A stretch of 64,000 nt of DNA, taken from the NCBI GenBank assembly GCA_965198905.1, contig OZ240678.1, forward strand, positions 3,286,001-3,350,000. The letters are read 5' to 3'. This document shows positions 19,615 through 28,316 of this stretch, piece by piece. Made by a program: the position numbers and the translations under genes. This stretch comes from CAHJWH01 sp965198905. Lineage in GTDB: Bacteria; Pseudomonadota; Alphaproteobacteria; Caulobacterales; Caulobacteraceae. The notes below the pieces were generated by a model. The model had not been told where the DNA came from and did not search any database. It saw nothing but the letters and a program-made list of their open reading frames with translations. The stretch's first letter is position 1, and each line of letters starts with the position of its first letter.

Positions 19615-20532
19615 GTGTCCCTGCCGGTCTTCACCCACCCCCAGATGCTCGGTCACAGTCAGGGCGAAGGGCATCCGGAGCGCCCGCAGCGCCTGTCGGC
19701 CGTGCTGGACGCCCTGAGCGACAGCGACCTGGACATCAAGCTGGTCGAGTCACCAACGGCGTCGCGCGTGGAATTGGAGCGGGTGCATCCGGCAGCCTAC
19801 GTCGAGCGCATCTTCGCCGCCTCGCCGCAACACGGCCTGGCGACCCTGGACGCGGACACCTCCATGTCGCCCGGAAGCCTGAATGCTGCGTTGCGGGCGG
19901 CGGGCGCGGTGGTCCAGGCGGTGCGCGAGGTCGCAGACGGCCGACTGGAGCGCGCCTTCTGCGCCGTACGCCCGCCGGGTCATCATGCCGAGCCGGATCA
20001 GGCCATGGGGTTCTGCCTGTTCTCTTCGGTCGCGGTGGCGGCCCGGGCGGCGCAGGCGGCGGGCCTGGCCCGCGTAGCGGTGGTCGACTTCGACGTGCAC
20101 CACGGCAACGGCACTCAGGCGGTGGTGGAGGTCGACGACAGCCTGTTCCTGGCCTCGCTGCACCAGTGGCCGCTGTATCCCGGCACCGGCGCGCCGTCGG
20201 AGACCGGCGTCGGCAACGTCGCCAACGCCGTGGTGGCGCCTGGCGCGGCGCGAGAGGCCTGGCGCGCGGCCTGGGAAGGGCTGATGCCCAGGGTGGACGC
20301 TTTCGCGCCTGACCTGATCCTGATTTCCGCGGGTTTCGACGCCCATCGACGCGATCCGCTCGCCCACCAGGGGCTCGAGGCGGAGGACTTCGCCTGGGCC
20401 ACCCGTGCGGTGCTGGAGGTGGCGAGGACGCGTTGCCGCGGACGGGTTGTGTCGTCGCTGGAGGGCGGTTACGACCTTCAGGCGCTAGGCCAGTCGGCAG
20501 TTGCGCACGTGCGGGCCTTGGGGGAGGGGTAG
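19615..20532 (+). CDS. Histone deacetylase-like / acetylpolyamine amidohydrolase family protein
   Basis: A 305-residue zinc hydrolase of the arginase/deacetylase fold. The catalytic landmarks are the His pair in RPPGHHAEPDQAMGFC, the metal-binding DFDVHHGNGTQ, and ISAGFDAHRRDP. It should deacetylate small molecules (acetylpolyamines) or acetyl-lysine; bacterial members also include AcuC. I prefer the GTG at 19615 with GGAG 7 bp upstream over the TTG at 19600. The divergent GNAT neighbour makes an acetylation/deacetylation pair conceivable, but that is inference. Confidence 0.88.
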   Translation: MSLPVFTHPQMLGHSQGEGHPERPQRLSAVLDALSDSDLDIKLVESPTASRVELERVHPAAYVERIFAASPQHGLATLDADTSMSPGSLNAALRAAGAVVQAVREVADGRLERAFCAVRPPGHHAEPDQAMGFCLFSSVAVAARAAQAAGLARVAVVDFDVHHGNGTQAVVEVDDSLFLASLHQWPLYPGTGAPSETGVGNVANAVVAPGAAREAWRAAWEGLMPRVDAFAPDLILISAGFDAHRRDPLAHQGLEAEDFAWATRAVLEVARTRCRGRVVSSLEGGYDLQALGQSAVAHVRALGEG

Positions 20533-20589
20533 GGGCGATTGATTGGTGGCGGCGCCCCTGCGCTGCGCCAAGGACCGACCCTCAGGCAC

Positions 20590-21222
20590 ATGAGCGCCGC
20601 GCCCGAGCCCGCAGGCCCCCTATCGAGCCCGCTCGGGACGCCGGGACGCGCCTCCTTTGGCGCCATTGTTCTGGCCCGCCACGGCGAGCCGGCCCTTTCA
20701 CGCAAGATCAAGCTGGACGCCGGGGCCTATGATCGCTGGTGGGCGGCCTATGAGGCTGGTGGGATCCTGCCCGGGCAGGCCCCGCCTGAAGCCTTGATGC
20801 GGATGGCGCAAGAGGCCGATGTCGTCTTCTCCTCGACCCGAAGGCGCGCCATCGAGACGGCGCAGGCGCTATCGCCTGCTCGCGCCTTCACCCAGGACGC
20901 CATGTTCGTGGAGGCGCCGCTGCCGGCCCCGCGCACGCCGGACGCCCTGCGCCTGGGACCCAAGGCCTGGGGCGTCATCACGCGCCTGCTCTGGTATCTG
21001 GGCCATAACAGGGGCCAGGAGAGCCGTCGCGCCGCCTGGATGCGCGCGCGCCAGGTCGCCGAACGCCTGATCGGCGAGGCGGAGCAGGGGCGCGAGGTTC
21101 TGGTGGTCGCCCACGGCTTTTTCAACGGCATGGTCGGGGTGGAGCTGACCCGCAAGGGCTGGCGCTGCGTGCGGGACGGTGGATTCAAATACTGGTCGAG
21201 CCGCCGCTTCGAACGGCGATAG
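20590..21222 (+). CDS. Histidine phosphatase (phosphoglycerate mutase-like) family protein
   Basis: A 210-residue protein. The phosphorylated-histidine motif is LARHGEPA near residue 30, the arginine of SSTRRRAIETA fits the second conserved position, and the C-terminal catalytic His is in VVAHGFFNGM. It is probably a soluble phosphatase of unknown substrate. I start at the ATG at 20590; an in-frame TTG at 20539 directly after the HDAC gene is an alternative. It lies 35 bp upstream of xseB in a same-strand run. Confidence 0.83.
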   Translation: MSAAPEPAGPLSSPLGTPGRASFGAIVLARHGEPALSRKIKLDAGAYDRWWAAYEAGGILPGQAPPEALMRMAQEADVVFSSTRRRAIETAQALSPARAFTQDAMFVEAPLPAPRTPDALRLGPKAWGVITRLLWYLGHNRGQESRRAAWMRARQVAERLIGEAEQGREVLVVAHGFFNGMVGVELTRKGWRCVRDGGFKYWSSRRFERR

Positions 21223-21257
21223 TTGGCGACGCGGTTCACGACCTCTAGAAAGGCGCG

Positions 21258-21515
21258 ATGAGCGACGCCGCCAAACCCCCGCCGGACATCTCGGGCCTGA
21301 GCTTCGAGCAGGCGCTCGAGCAGCTGGAGAAGATCGTCTCGGAGCTGGAGTCCGGCCACGCGCCTCTGGAGCGGTCCATCGAGATCTACGAGCGCGGCGC
21401 GGGGCTGAAAGCCCACTGCGAGGCGCGTCTGGCGGCCGCACGCTTACGAGTTGAAAAGATCGTGGTCGGCCCGCAAGGCGAGGCGATCCGCGCCGAGCCG
21501 GCGGACTTCAGCTGA
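21258..21515 (+). CDS. xseB: Exodeoxyribonuclease VII small subunit
   Basis: An 85-residue protein that forms the multi-copy helical subunit of exonuclease VII, which degrades single-stranded DNA. The XseB core is clear: LSFEQALEQLEKIVSELESG, then LERSIEIYERGAGLKAHCEARL. The ATG follows TCTAGAAAGGCGCG. As in many bacteria it is followed by ispA and dxs. The large subunit xseA is not in the window. Confidence 0.94.
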   Translation: MSDAAKPPPDISGLSFEQALEQLEKIVSELESGHAPLERSIEIYERGAGLKAHCEARLAAARLRVEKIVVGPQGEAIRAEPADFS

Positions 21516-21537
21516 GCCGACTGGCGATGGCGGGGGG

Positions 21538-22449
21538 CTGAAGGCGCTGGACCAGCTCGACACCACCATCGCGCAACGCCTGATCGAGACCTCGGATCTA
21601 GTGACGGTGGCGCTCGACCAGCTGCTGCCCCGCGCCGACGGGCCGGAAAGCCGGCTGATCGAGGCCATGCGCTATGCGGTTCTGGGGCCGGGGCGTCGCA
21701 TCCGGCCCTATTTCGCCCTGGAAGCCGCCCGGATGCTCGACGTGGAGGAGCGTGCGGTGCTGCGCGCAGCCTGCGCGCTGGAGTGCATCCACGCCTATAG
21801 CCTGATCCACGACGACCTCCCCGCGCTCGACGACGACGATGTTCGCGGCGAGCGCCCGACCGTCCACCGCGCCTATGATGAGGCCGCCGCGGTTCTTGCG
21901 GGCGACGCGCTGCAGTCCATCGCCTTCGAGATCATGGCACACCCCGACACCCACCCCGACGCACACCTGCGCTGCGAACTGGTGCGCAAGCTGGCGCTGG
22001 CCGCGGGCGCCCGGGGCTTGGCGGGGGGACAGATGCTCGACCTGCTGGGGCTGGGCGCCGATCTTCGCACTGTGGCGAGGATGCAACGCATGAAGACCGG
22101 CGCATTGATCACCTTCTCCGTGGAGGCGCCTCTGATCCTGGCGCGGGCCGCTGAACCGCACCGCCACGCCCTGCTGGGGTTCGCCCAGGACTTCGGGCTG
22201 GCCTACCAGATCCTGGACGATCTGACCGACCATGAACATGATCTTCAACCGCGTAAGCCCTTGACTCGGAATGCATCCGAGGTGCGCGCGCCGTCAAAGG
22301 CCAACTTCGTCACCCTGCTCGGTCGCGAGGCCGCGGCGGAGCGGATCGATATGCTGATCGCCCAGTGCCACACCCATCTCGATGTTTTCGGGGCGGACGG
22401 CGCCTATCTTCGAGCCAGCGTGGATTTCGTGCTAGACCGCCGTGCTTGA
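21538..22449 (+). CDS. ispA: Polyprenyl (farnesyl/geranyl) diphosphate synthase
   Basis: A trans-isoprenyl diphosphate synthase that condenses IPP with allylic diphosphates. The first Asp-rich motif appears in LIHDDLPALDDDD and the second in YQILDDLTD; GPGRRIRPY binds IPP. The start is unclear. The open frame runs from a TTG at 21451 inside xseB (332 residues, implausible Arg-rich tail). Homologous sequence seems to begin near LDQLDTTIAQRL, where only CTG codons (21538, 21547) are available. GTG at 21601 would delete the first helix. I place the start at 21538 provisionally (303 residues). It lies between xseB and dxs, a common isoprenoid cluster. Confidence 0.88.
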   Translation: MKALDQLDTTIAQRLIETSDLVTVALDQLLPRADGPESRLIEAMRYAVLGPGRRIRPYFALEAARMLDVEERAVLRAACALECIHAYSLIHDDLPALDDDDVRGERPTVHRAYDEAAAVLAGDALQSIAFEIMAHPDTHPDAHLRCELVRKLALAAGARGLAGGQMLDLLGLGADLRTVARMQRMKTGALITFSVEAPLILARAAEPHRHALLGFAQDFGLAYQILDDLTDHEHDLQPRKPLTRNASEVRAPSKANFVTLLGREAAAERIDMLIAQCHTHLDVFGADGAYLRASVDFVLDRRA

Positions 22450-22485
22450 GTCCGCGATTAACGCCGGCTGTTTTCCGGCCCAGAG

Positions 22486-24405
22486 ATGTCTATGCCGCCG
22501 CATACGCCCCTCCTCGACACCGTTCAGCTTCCCGCCGACACGCGAAAGCTGACGGCGCCGGAGCTTCGCCAGCTTGCCGACGAGGTCCGCGCCGAGATGA
22601 TCGACGCCGTGTCCACTACCGGGGGTCACCTTGGTTCGGGCTTGGGCGTGGTCGAATTGACCGTCGCCCTGCACCACGTTTTCGAGACGCCCAAGGACAT
22701 CCTGATCTGGGACGTGGGTCATCAGGTCTATCCGCATAAGATCATCACCGGCCGTCGGGATCGCATCCGCACCCTGCGCCAGGGCGACGGCCTGTCCGGC
22801 TTCACCAAGCGGGCGGAGAGCGAGTACGACCCCTTCGGCGCGGCCCACGCCGCCACTTCCATCTCCGCGGCGCTCGGCTTCTGCGCCGCGCGCGACGCCA
22901 AGGGCGGGGACAACAAGGTCATCGCCGTGATCGGCGACGGCTCGATGAGCGCGGGCATGGCCTACGAGGCCATGAACAATGCGGCCGAGACCACCAAGCA
23001 GCTGATCGTCATCCTGAACGACAACGACATGTCCATCGCGCCGCCGGTGGGTGGGATGAGCGCCTATCTGGCCGGGCTGGCCTCGGGCGGCGCCTATCGC
23101 ACCATCCGCCGCTTCGGCAAGGGCGTGGCCGAGCACCTGCCGCGCCCCTTCAAGGAGGCGGCGCGCAAGGCCGAGGAGTACGGCCGCGGGATGGTCACCG
23201 GTGGCACCTTCTTCGAGGAACTGGGCTTCTACTACGTCGGCCCGATCGACGGTCACAACATGGACCAGCTGGTCCCGATCCTAAAGAACGTCAAAGGCAT
23301 CACCGACCAGCCGGTGCTGGTCCACGTCGTGACCCAGAAGGGCAAGGGCTACACCCACGCCGAGAACAGCGCCGACAAGCTCCACGCCGTGGTCAAGTTC
23401 GATGTGGTCACCGGCCAGCAAGGCAAGGCCAAGGCGAACGCGCCGAGCTACACCAAGGTGTTCGGAACCGAACTGGTCAAGCAGGCCGAGCGCGACGAGC
23501 GCATCGTCGCCATCACCGCGGCGATGCCGTCCGGCACCGGTCTCGACATCTTCGCCAAACGCTTCCCCAAGCGCACCTTCGACGTCGGCATCGCCGAGCA
23601 GCATGCGGTGACCTTCGCCGCCGGCATGGCCGCCGATGGCATGAAGCCGTTCGCGGCGATCTACTCGACCTTCCTGCAGCGGGGCTACGACCAGGTCGTG
23701 CACGACGTGGCGATCCAGAAGCTGCCCGTGCGCTTCGCCATGGACCGGGCCGGGCTGGTGGGGGCCGATGGGCCGACCCACGCCGGCTCCTTCGACATCG
23801 GCTTCATGGGTGCGCTGCCGGGCATGGTGCTGATGGCGGCGTCCGACGAATCCGAACTCGCCCGCATGATCGCCACGGCGGTCGAGATCGACGACCGTCC
23901 GTCCGCCTTCCGCTATCCGCGCGGAGACGGGGTGGGCGTCGACATCCCGGAGATGGCCGAGCCGCTGGAAATCGGACGTGGCCGTATCATCCGGGAAGGC
24001 TCGGCCATCGCCATCCTGTCCTTCGGCACGCGCCTGCAGGAGAGCCTCATGGCCGCCGAGCAGCTCGCTGCGAGAGGCCTGTCGGCGACGGTCGCGGACG
24101 CCCGCTTCGCCAAGCCGCTGGACGAGGAGATGATCCTGCGCCTGGCCCGCAGCCACGAGGCGCTGATCACGATCGAAGAAGGCGCGATGGGCGGCTTTGG
24201 CGCTTTCGTGCTGCAGTTCCTGGCGGCGAAGGGGGTTCTCGACGGAGGGCTGAGGGTCCGCACCATGACCCTGCCAGACCGCTTCCAGGACCAGGACAGG
24301 CCCGAACTGATGTACACCGCCGCAGGCCTAGACGCCGAGGGGATCGTCAAGGTGGCGGTCTCCGCGCTCGGTTCGGATCGAACGAAGACGGGACTGCGCG
24401 CCTAG
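22486..24405 (+). CDS. dxs: 1-deoxy-D-xylulose-5-phosphate synthase
   Basis: A 639-residue thiamine diphosphate enzyme that makes DXP from pyruvate and glyceraldehyde-3-phosphate, the entry step of the MEP isoprenoid pathway. Landmarks: TTGGHLGSGLGVVELTVALH, the ThDP-binding GDGSMSAGMAYEAMNN, and FDVGIAEQHAVTFAAGMA with the catalytic glutamate. The length is normal. ATG at 22486 lies 36 bp after ispA, so the two probably form one transcript supplying isoprenoid precursors. Confidence 0.96.
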   Translation: MSMPPHTPLLDTVQLPADTRKLTAPELRQLADEVRAEMIDAVSTTGGHLGSGLGVVELTVALHHVFETPKDILIWDVGHQVYPHKIITGRRDRIRTLRQGDGLSGFTKRAESEYDPFGAAHAATSISAALGFCAARDAKGGDNKVIAVIGDGSMSAGMAYEAMNNAAETTKQLIVILNDNDMSIAPPVGGMSAYLAGLASGGAYRTIRRFGKGVAEHLPRPFKEAARKAEEYGRGMVTGGTFFEELGFYYVGPIDGHNMDQLVPILKNVKGITDQPVLVHVVTQKGKGYTHAENSADKLHAVVKFDVVTGQQGKAKANAPSYTKVFGTELVKQAERDERIVAITAAMPSGTGLDIFAKRFPKRTFDVGIAEQHAVTFAAGMAADGMKPFAAIYSTFLQRGYDQVVHDVAIQKLPVRFAMDRAGLVGADGPTHAGSFDIGFMGALPGMVLMAASDESELARMIATAVEIDDRPSAFRYPRGDGVGVDIPEMAEPLEIGRGRIIREGSAIAILSFGTRLQESLMAAEQLAARGLSATVADARFAKPLDEEMILRLARSHEALITIEEGAMGGFGAFVLQFLAAKGVLDGGLRVRTMTLPDRFQDQDRPELMYTAAGLDAEGIVKVAVSALGSDRTKTGLRA

Positions 24406-24460
24406 TTGCTGATCACCCAATGCCACGGCGGCATCCGCCGCAGCCTTGGGCGCTGTAGGC

Positions 24461-24877
24461 TTAGCTCAGGCCTCCTGGAATCTTCCCGCCGTTCTCCGCA
24501 AGCTTCTGCATCACCGCCTTGTGCAAGGCGATGTTCTCCTCGGCGCTACCGTCGGCGGCCACATGGACGTTCAATTCCCCCGCCAGCTGCTTGCGCGCGT
24601 CGAGGCTGGAGTCCAGATCGAGCAGCTTCAGCAGGTCGACGATGGAACTCTGATAGTTCCCACCGCCGCCGTTCTCAGCCGCCATTTGGCTCAGCACCGA
24701 GCCCACATCGACGGGTTGGGCGGCCTGGGGCGCGGCGGCAGGCGGCGGTGAAGCGGGTGCGGACGTCGCCGTAGGGCTCGCAGCCAGAGGGGCCGCCTGC
24801 GCCGTAGCCGCCTCGGGCGCGGGTTGAGCCGCCGGGTGGTGAAAGATCTTGTCCATGATCGCGCCGAAGATGTTCAT
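24461..24877 (-). CDS. DUF3597 family protein
   Basis: A 138-residue protein. The first residues (MNIFGAIMDKIFHH) and the C-terminal domain with VDVGSVLSQMAAE, IVDLLKLLDLDSSLDARKQLAGEL and NIALHKAVMQKLAENGGKIP fit DUF3597, a LysM-free soluble family of unknown role. Between them is a roughly 40-residue Ala/Pro linker, probably disordered. No signal peptide is seen. It converges with dxs and is divergent from a YidB-like gene. Confidence 0.82.
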   Translation of the reverse strand: MNIFGAIMDKIFHHPAAQPAPEAATAQAAPLAASPTATSAPASPPPAAAPQAAQPVDVGSVLSQMAAENGGGGNYQSSIVDLLKLLDLDSSLDARKQLAGELNVHVAADGSAEENIALHKAVMQKLAENGGKIPGGLS

Positions 24878-25017
24878 CGTCTCTTTGTTCCTGGAGCCTT
24901 CGTAGGGTCTAGGCTTAAGCGCGCAGCATGACGTGCGTTCCGGCGCGATGGAATCCGCCGGGCTTTTGGGCTAGAACCCGGCGTGAGGTCGAGCCTCGCG
25001 AAAAGGGAGATGACGTC

Positions 25018-25488
25018 GTGGGACTTTTCGATGACCTCACCGGCATGATGGGCGGCGGTTCCAGCGAGAACCAGGGTCAGCAGGGCGGCGGCGCCATGGG
25101 CATGATCGGCTCCTTCCTGAACCGGGGTGGCGGCGGCCCTAGCAGCAACGTCATTGGTTCGCTGCTCGGCGGAGGTGGTCAAGGGGCCGCAGGATCGCCC
25201 GACGCTCAGCCCGGCGAGACTGCGCCTGGGGGCGCCGCATCCAGCGGTGGGATGGTCGGCATGCTGGAGCAGCTGGCGGCCAACGGCCTGGGCGAGCACG
25301 TCTCGTCCTGGCTCAGCAACAATCCCAACCTGCCTATCAGCGCGCAGCAGATCGAAGGCGCGCTCGGCAGCGAGCAGGTGCAGCAGATGGCGGCGTCCAG
25401 CGGCCTGCCGGTCGGTGATTTCCTCAAGCAGCTCGCCCAACATCTTCCGGCCGCCGCCGCCGAGCAGGCCGGCACGGCGCAAGCCTGA
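25018..25488 (+). CDS. YidB-like DUF937 family protein
   Basis: A 156-residue protein. GTG at 25018 follows AAAAGGGAGATG; the upstream ATG at 24928 would add unrelated sequence. The N terminus VGLFDDLTGMMGG and the C-terminal SWLSNNPNLPISAQQIEGALG plus FLKQLAQHLP match the YidB/DUF937 group. The middle is Gly/Gln-rich and probably flexible. Its cellular role is unknown. The similar-looking DUF3597 gene lies divergently 140 bp away. Confidence 0.82.
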   Translation: MGLFDDLTGMMGGGSSENQGQQGGGAMGMIGSFLNRGGGGPSSNVIGSLLGGGGQGAAGSPDAQPGETAPGGAASSGGMVGMLEQLAANGLGEHVSSWLSNNPNLPISAQQIEGALGSEQVQQMAASSGLPVGDFLKQLAQHLPAAAAEQAGTAQA

Positions 25489-25552
25489 TCACGTCCATGC
25501 CCGGTTCATCGCGAATCAGCGATGATGCCTGGCCTTTAGAAGGAAGCACGAG

Positions 25553-25780
25553 ATGATGAAGCATACGATCATGGGTATGGCCGCCGCTGCGGTCCTGGCG
25601 TCCACCGCCGGTGTGGCCGACGCGGGCTGCCTTGGCGGCGCCGTTGTTGGTGGCGTCGGCGGCCACTTTGTCCACCATCCGGTGCTGGGCGCCGTCGGCG
25701 GCTGCGTCGTCGGTCACCACATGGCTATGGTGCACAAGCGCCAGATGCGCGCCCAGCGCGCCGCCTCCTACGGCCACTAA
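25553..25780 (+). CDS. Small secreted Gly/His-rich protein
   Basis: A 75-residue protein with a Sec signal peptide ending VADA before Gly-Cys. The mature part is about 50 residues, rich in Gly, Val and His (GGVGGHFVHHPVLGAVGG), resembling a glycine-zipper segment, then a basic tail. AGAAGGAAG precedes the ATG. It may associate with the envelope or bind metal through its His residues, but this is inference. A strong terminator follows directly. Confidence 0.7.
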   Translation: MMKHTIMGMAAAAVLASTAGVADAGCLGGAVVGGVGGHFVHHPVLGAVGGCVVGHHMAMVHKRQMRAQRAASYGH

Positions 25781-25788
25781 ATCCGGGG

Positions 25789-25819
25789 ACAGTCCCCTCT
25801 CTGCTCGAGAGGGGACTGT
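25789..25819. terminator. Bidirectional intrinsic terminator
   Basis: A perfect 13-bp stem (ACAGTCCCCTCTC / GAGAGGGGACTGT) with loop TGCTC, followed by TCTCGTT. It lies between the convergent small secreted protein gene and flgH, 8 bp after one stop and 6 bp from the other, so it can serve both. Confidence 0.85.
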
Positions 25820-25824
25820 TCTCG

Positions 25825-26559
25825 TTAGAATGGTGAATACTGCGCGGCGAGCGCCTGTACAGTCGGGGTTCGCTGGACTTGGGTGACTTGACCTTTGCCG
25901 CCGTAGGACACCCGCGCCTCGGCGATCTGGGTATGATTAATCGTGTTGGCTGCAGTGATGTCTTCCGGTCGGACGATGCCTGCGACGTTGAGCTGGCGCA
26001 CCTCGTTGTTGATCCGCACCTCCTGACTGCCCTGGATCGTCAGGTTTCCGTTCGGTAGGACGCCGGTCACCACCGCAGCGATCGTCATCGCCACCGCCTC
26101 CGATCGATTCACCGACCCTTTCCCATCTTGAGCGAGGGTAGAGTTGGTGTTTACAAGGTTTGCAGCGCTCAGGCCGGGCGTCGCGTGCTTCAGCAGCGTC
26201 TCAAGTCCGAACAGGTTGTTGAAGCCGCCGTTCACGCTGGAGGTCCGGTTGGCCACCGTCTCGTTGCTGAGCTGGGCGCTGTCCGAGATGGTGACGTTCA
26301 CCGTCAAGATGTCGCCGGTCTTGGAGGCGCGCTGGTCGTGGAAAAAGGTGCGCGCGCCATTGCGCCACAACGAGTTGGCGGAGGTCGGGCGCGGGGCGCT
26401 GTTCGGATGGTCGCCGAGGTCGCCCTGCTCTTTGGGCACCAGAACCGCGGGATATCTGATGGGGCTCATCTCGGGCGTGGCGACGGCGGTCCTGAGCGAG
26501 CTGCAAGCCTGCAGCGGGATCAGCGCGACCAGCGCCAGGGCGAAAGCTCTACGCAACAT
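25825..26559 (-). CDS. flgH: Flagellar L-ring lipoprotein FlgH
   Basis: A 244-residue outer-membrane lipoprotein that forms the L ring around the flagellar rod. The signal peptide ends in lipobox LQAC. Typical FlgH sequence follows: DQRASKTGDILTVNV, then GSQEVRINNEVRQLNVAGIVRPEDI near the C terminus. ATG at 26559 starts MLRRAFALAL. It is the last gene of the minus-strand run flgF-flgG-flgA-flgH, 19 bp after flgA, and is closed by a strong terminator. Confidence 0.95.
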   Translation of the reverse strand: MLRRAFALALVALIPLQACSSLRTAVATPEMSPIRYPAVLVPKEQGDLGDHPNSAPRPTSANSLWRNGARTFFHDQRASKTGDILTVNVTISDSAQLSNETVANRTSSVNGGFNNLFGLETLLKHATPGLSAANLVNTNSTLAQDGKGSVNRSEAVAMTIAAVVTGVLPNGNLTIQGSQEVRINNEVRQLNVAGIVRPEDITAANTINHTQIAEARVSYGGKGQVTQVQRTPTVQALAAQYSPF

Positions 26560-26578
26560 CTGAAAGCGTCCTCGAAGA

Positions 26579-27514
26579 TCAGGGATTGGCGGCGGTGTGG
26601 AAGGAAGCGGCGCGCACCTCGTCAGCGCCCGGTCCGACGGCGGCATGACCGGGGCTGGTCGCCACCGCCTCGATCACCTTCTTGGAGGCGAGGTTCATGG
26701 CCTGGACGGTGTCGCCGACGGCCGCGTCGCCCAGGGCCTTGGCCGTCAGGCTGAGGCTGACGCCCTCTGCCGAATAATCGACCGAGATCATCTGGTCGCG
26801 CCGGATCACCTTGGCGGCCACGAGTTCGTGGACCGAGACCGCGGCGCCTTCGCGCAGCGGCAGGCGAGCGGCCATGCCGATCACCGCATCAGGCGCTCCC
26901 GGCGCATCGAAGCCCGCCACCGCGTCCTCGCTCCATTCCAGGTCAGATGCCTGCACGATCTCGCCGACCGAGAGGTTGCGGGCGTAGACCAGCGTCTGCG
27001 CCGCGCGGGTGTGACGCCGGGCGTGGCGGGTCGCGTGCTCGGCGGCGGTGGCCGCCTCGACGGCGACGATGATCCGGCGCTGGCCGCTGCTGTTGGCCCA
27101 GTCGAGGCCTGCAGCGTGGGCGGCGAGTTGGACGTCGCCTGCGTCCAGCACCGCCTGGGTCCCCACCGGCGCACGGCCGACCACCTTGGCGGCGGCGGGG
27201 CCGTCCACGCCGTCGAACAGGTCGCCGAGCGTCACCACGCCCGCGTGACCCGCTGCGTCGCCCCGGAGGTCCACCGGTTGCCCGGCGAAGGCGGGGGAAG
27301 CGAGGAGGAGCAAGCCCGCTATGAAGGGAAACAACGACCTTCTCCTCCCCTGCGCAGCGGGGGAGGGGGACCGCGCGAAGCGGGGTGGAGGGGGCTCGTA
27401 GGGCGCTAAGGCAAGGAAGGATGGCGACGGGCGCAGCGCTCGACGAGACCCCTCGGTCGGCTTCGCCGCCACCTCCCCCGCCTTGTGGAGGAGGATAAGG
27501 ATCGCGCGCATCAT
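26579..27514 (-). CDS. flgA: Flagella basal body P-ring formation chaperone FlgA, signal peptide interrupted by a repeat
   Basis: A periplasmic chaperone for P-ring assembly. The mature SAF-like region (VYARNLSVGEIVQASDLEW, then AARLPLREGAAVSVHELV and IRRDQMISVDYSAEGVSL) is intact. ATG at 27514 overlaps the flgG stop (TGATG), so this is the ancestral start. The N-terminal coding region holds a 162-bp palindromic repeat (27338-27499) that reads through in frame as 54 codons. Taking it out restores MMRAISLFPFIAGLLLLASP, a standard signal peptide. Translation could instead begin at TTG 27334, where the repeat supplies AGGAGAAGG (251 residues). Export of either form is uncertain. Confidence 0.88.
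   Translation of the reverse strand: MMRAILILLHKAGEVAAKPTEGSRRALRPSPSFLALAPYEPPPPRFARSPSPAAQGRRRSLFPFIAGLLLLASPAFAGQPVDLRGDAAGHAGVVTLGDLFDGVDGPAAAKVVGRAPVGTQAVLDAGDVQLAAHAAGLDWANSSGQRRIIVAVEAATAAEHATRHARRHTRAAQTLVYARNLSVGEIVQASDLEWSEDAVAGFDAPGAPDAVIGMAARLPLREGAAVSVHELVAAKVIRRDQMISVDYSAEGVSLSLTAKALGDAAVGDTVQAMNLASKKVIEAVATSPGHAAVGPGADEVRAASFHTAANP
27338..27499. repeat. GC-rich palindromic repeat, copy 4, inside flgA
   Basis: The ends are inverted: CCTTCTCCTCCCC on the plus strand at 27338 and GGAGGAGGATAAGG ending at 27500. Each is followed inward by a GGGGGAGG/CCTCCCCC tract. The length of 162 bp is a multiple of three, with no stop in the flgA frame. It is the only copy in this window that lies within a gene. 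Confidence 0.8.
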
Positions 27515-28302
27515 CACGACTTCATCTGGCTGGTGGTCTGCAGCATCTGGTCGGCGCTGGTGACCACCTTTGAGTTCATCTCGTAGGCGCGCTGGGCCAC
27601 GATCAGGGCGCTGATCTCGGTGACGGGATCGACGTTGGACGCTTCGGTATAGCCCTGCTGGATGGCGCCGAAGCCCGGCGAGTTCGGCGTGCCGGAGACG
27701 GGGGAACCAGACGAGCCGCTCTGCAGGAACAGGTTGTCGCCGATCGCTTCCAGCCCCGCCTCGTTGTAGAAGCTGACGAGCTGCATCTGGCCGACCTGTT
27801 GGGTGGCGGTCTGGCCGGGGAGGGTTGCCTGAACCTGGCCGGAGGCTGAGATGGTCACGTCGGTGGCGGTCTGGGGGATCGTCATCTGGGGGATGACTTG
27901 GTAGCCCTCAGAGGTCACCACCTGGCCCTGGTCGTTCACCGACAGGTTGCCGGCGCGGGTATAGGCGGTGTCGCCGGACGGTAGCAGCACCTGGAGATAG
28001 CCGCGCCCGTTGATGGCCACGTCCAGCTTGTTGCCGGTCTGGGTCATCGCGCCCTGGGTGGTGATGCGGTAGATGCTGCCGGTCTTCACGCCCGAGCCGA
28101 GCTGAACGCCTGTCGGCACGACCGTCCCCGAGTCCGAAGACTGCGCCCCAGGGCGCACGATGTTCTCGTAGAGCAGGTCCTCGAATTCCGCCCGCTGCTT
28201 CTTGTAGCCGACGGTGTTCATGTTGGCGATGTTCTGGGAGATGACTTCGACGTTCAGTTGCTGGGCGGCCATACCGGTCGCAGCAATCCGTAAGGCTCTC
28301 AT
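27514..28302 (-). CDS. flgG: Flagellar basal-body rod protein FlgG (distal rod)
   Basis: A 262-residue rod protein. The N-terminal flagellar rod motif is present in MRALRIAATGMAAQQLNVEV and NIANMNTVGYKKQRAEFEDLLYE. The C terminus has the coiled-coil heptad region VAQRAYEMNSKVVTSADQML. It forms the distal rod between P and L rings and hook. It follows flgF by 14 bp and overlaps flgA by one base pair. Confidence 0.96.
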   Translation of the reverse strand: MRALRIAATGMAAQQLNVEVISQNIANMNTVGYKKQRAEFEDLLYENIVRPGAQSSDSGTVVPTGVQLGSGVKTGSIYRITTQGAMTQTGNKLDVAINGRGYLQVLLPSGDTAYTRAGNLSVNDQGQVVTSEGYQVIPQMTIPQTATDVTISASGQVQATLPGQTATQQVGQMQLVSFYNEAGLEAIGDNLFLQSGSSGSPVSGTPNSPGFGAIQQGYTEASNVDPVTEISALIVAQRAYEMNSKVVTSADQMLQTTSQMKS

Positions 28303-28316
28303 GAGACGTGGCTACC

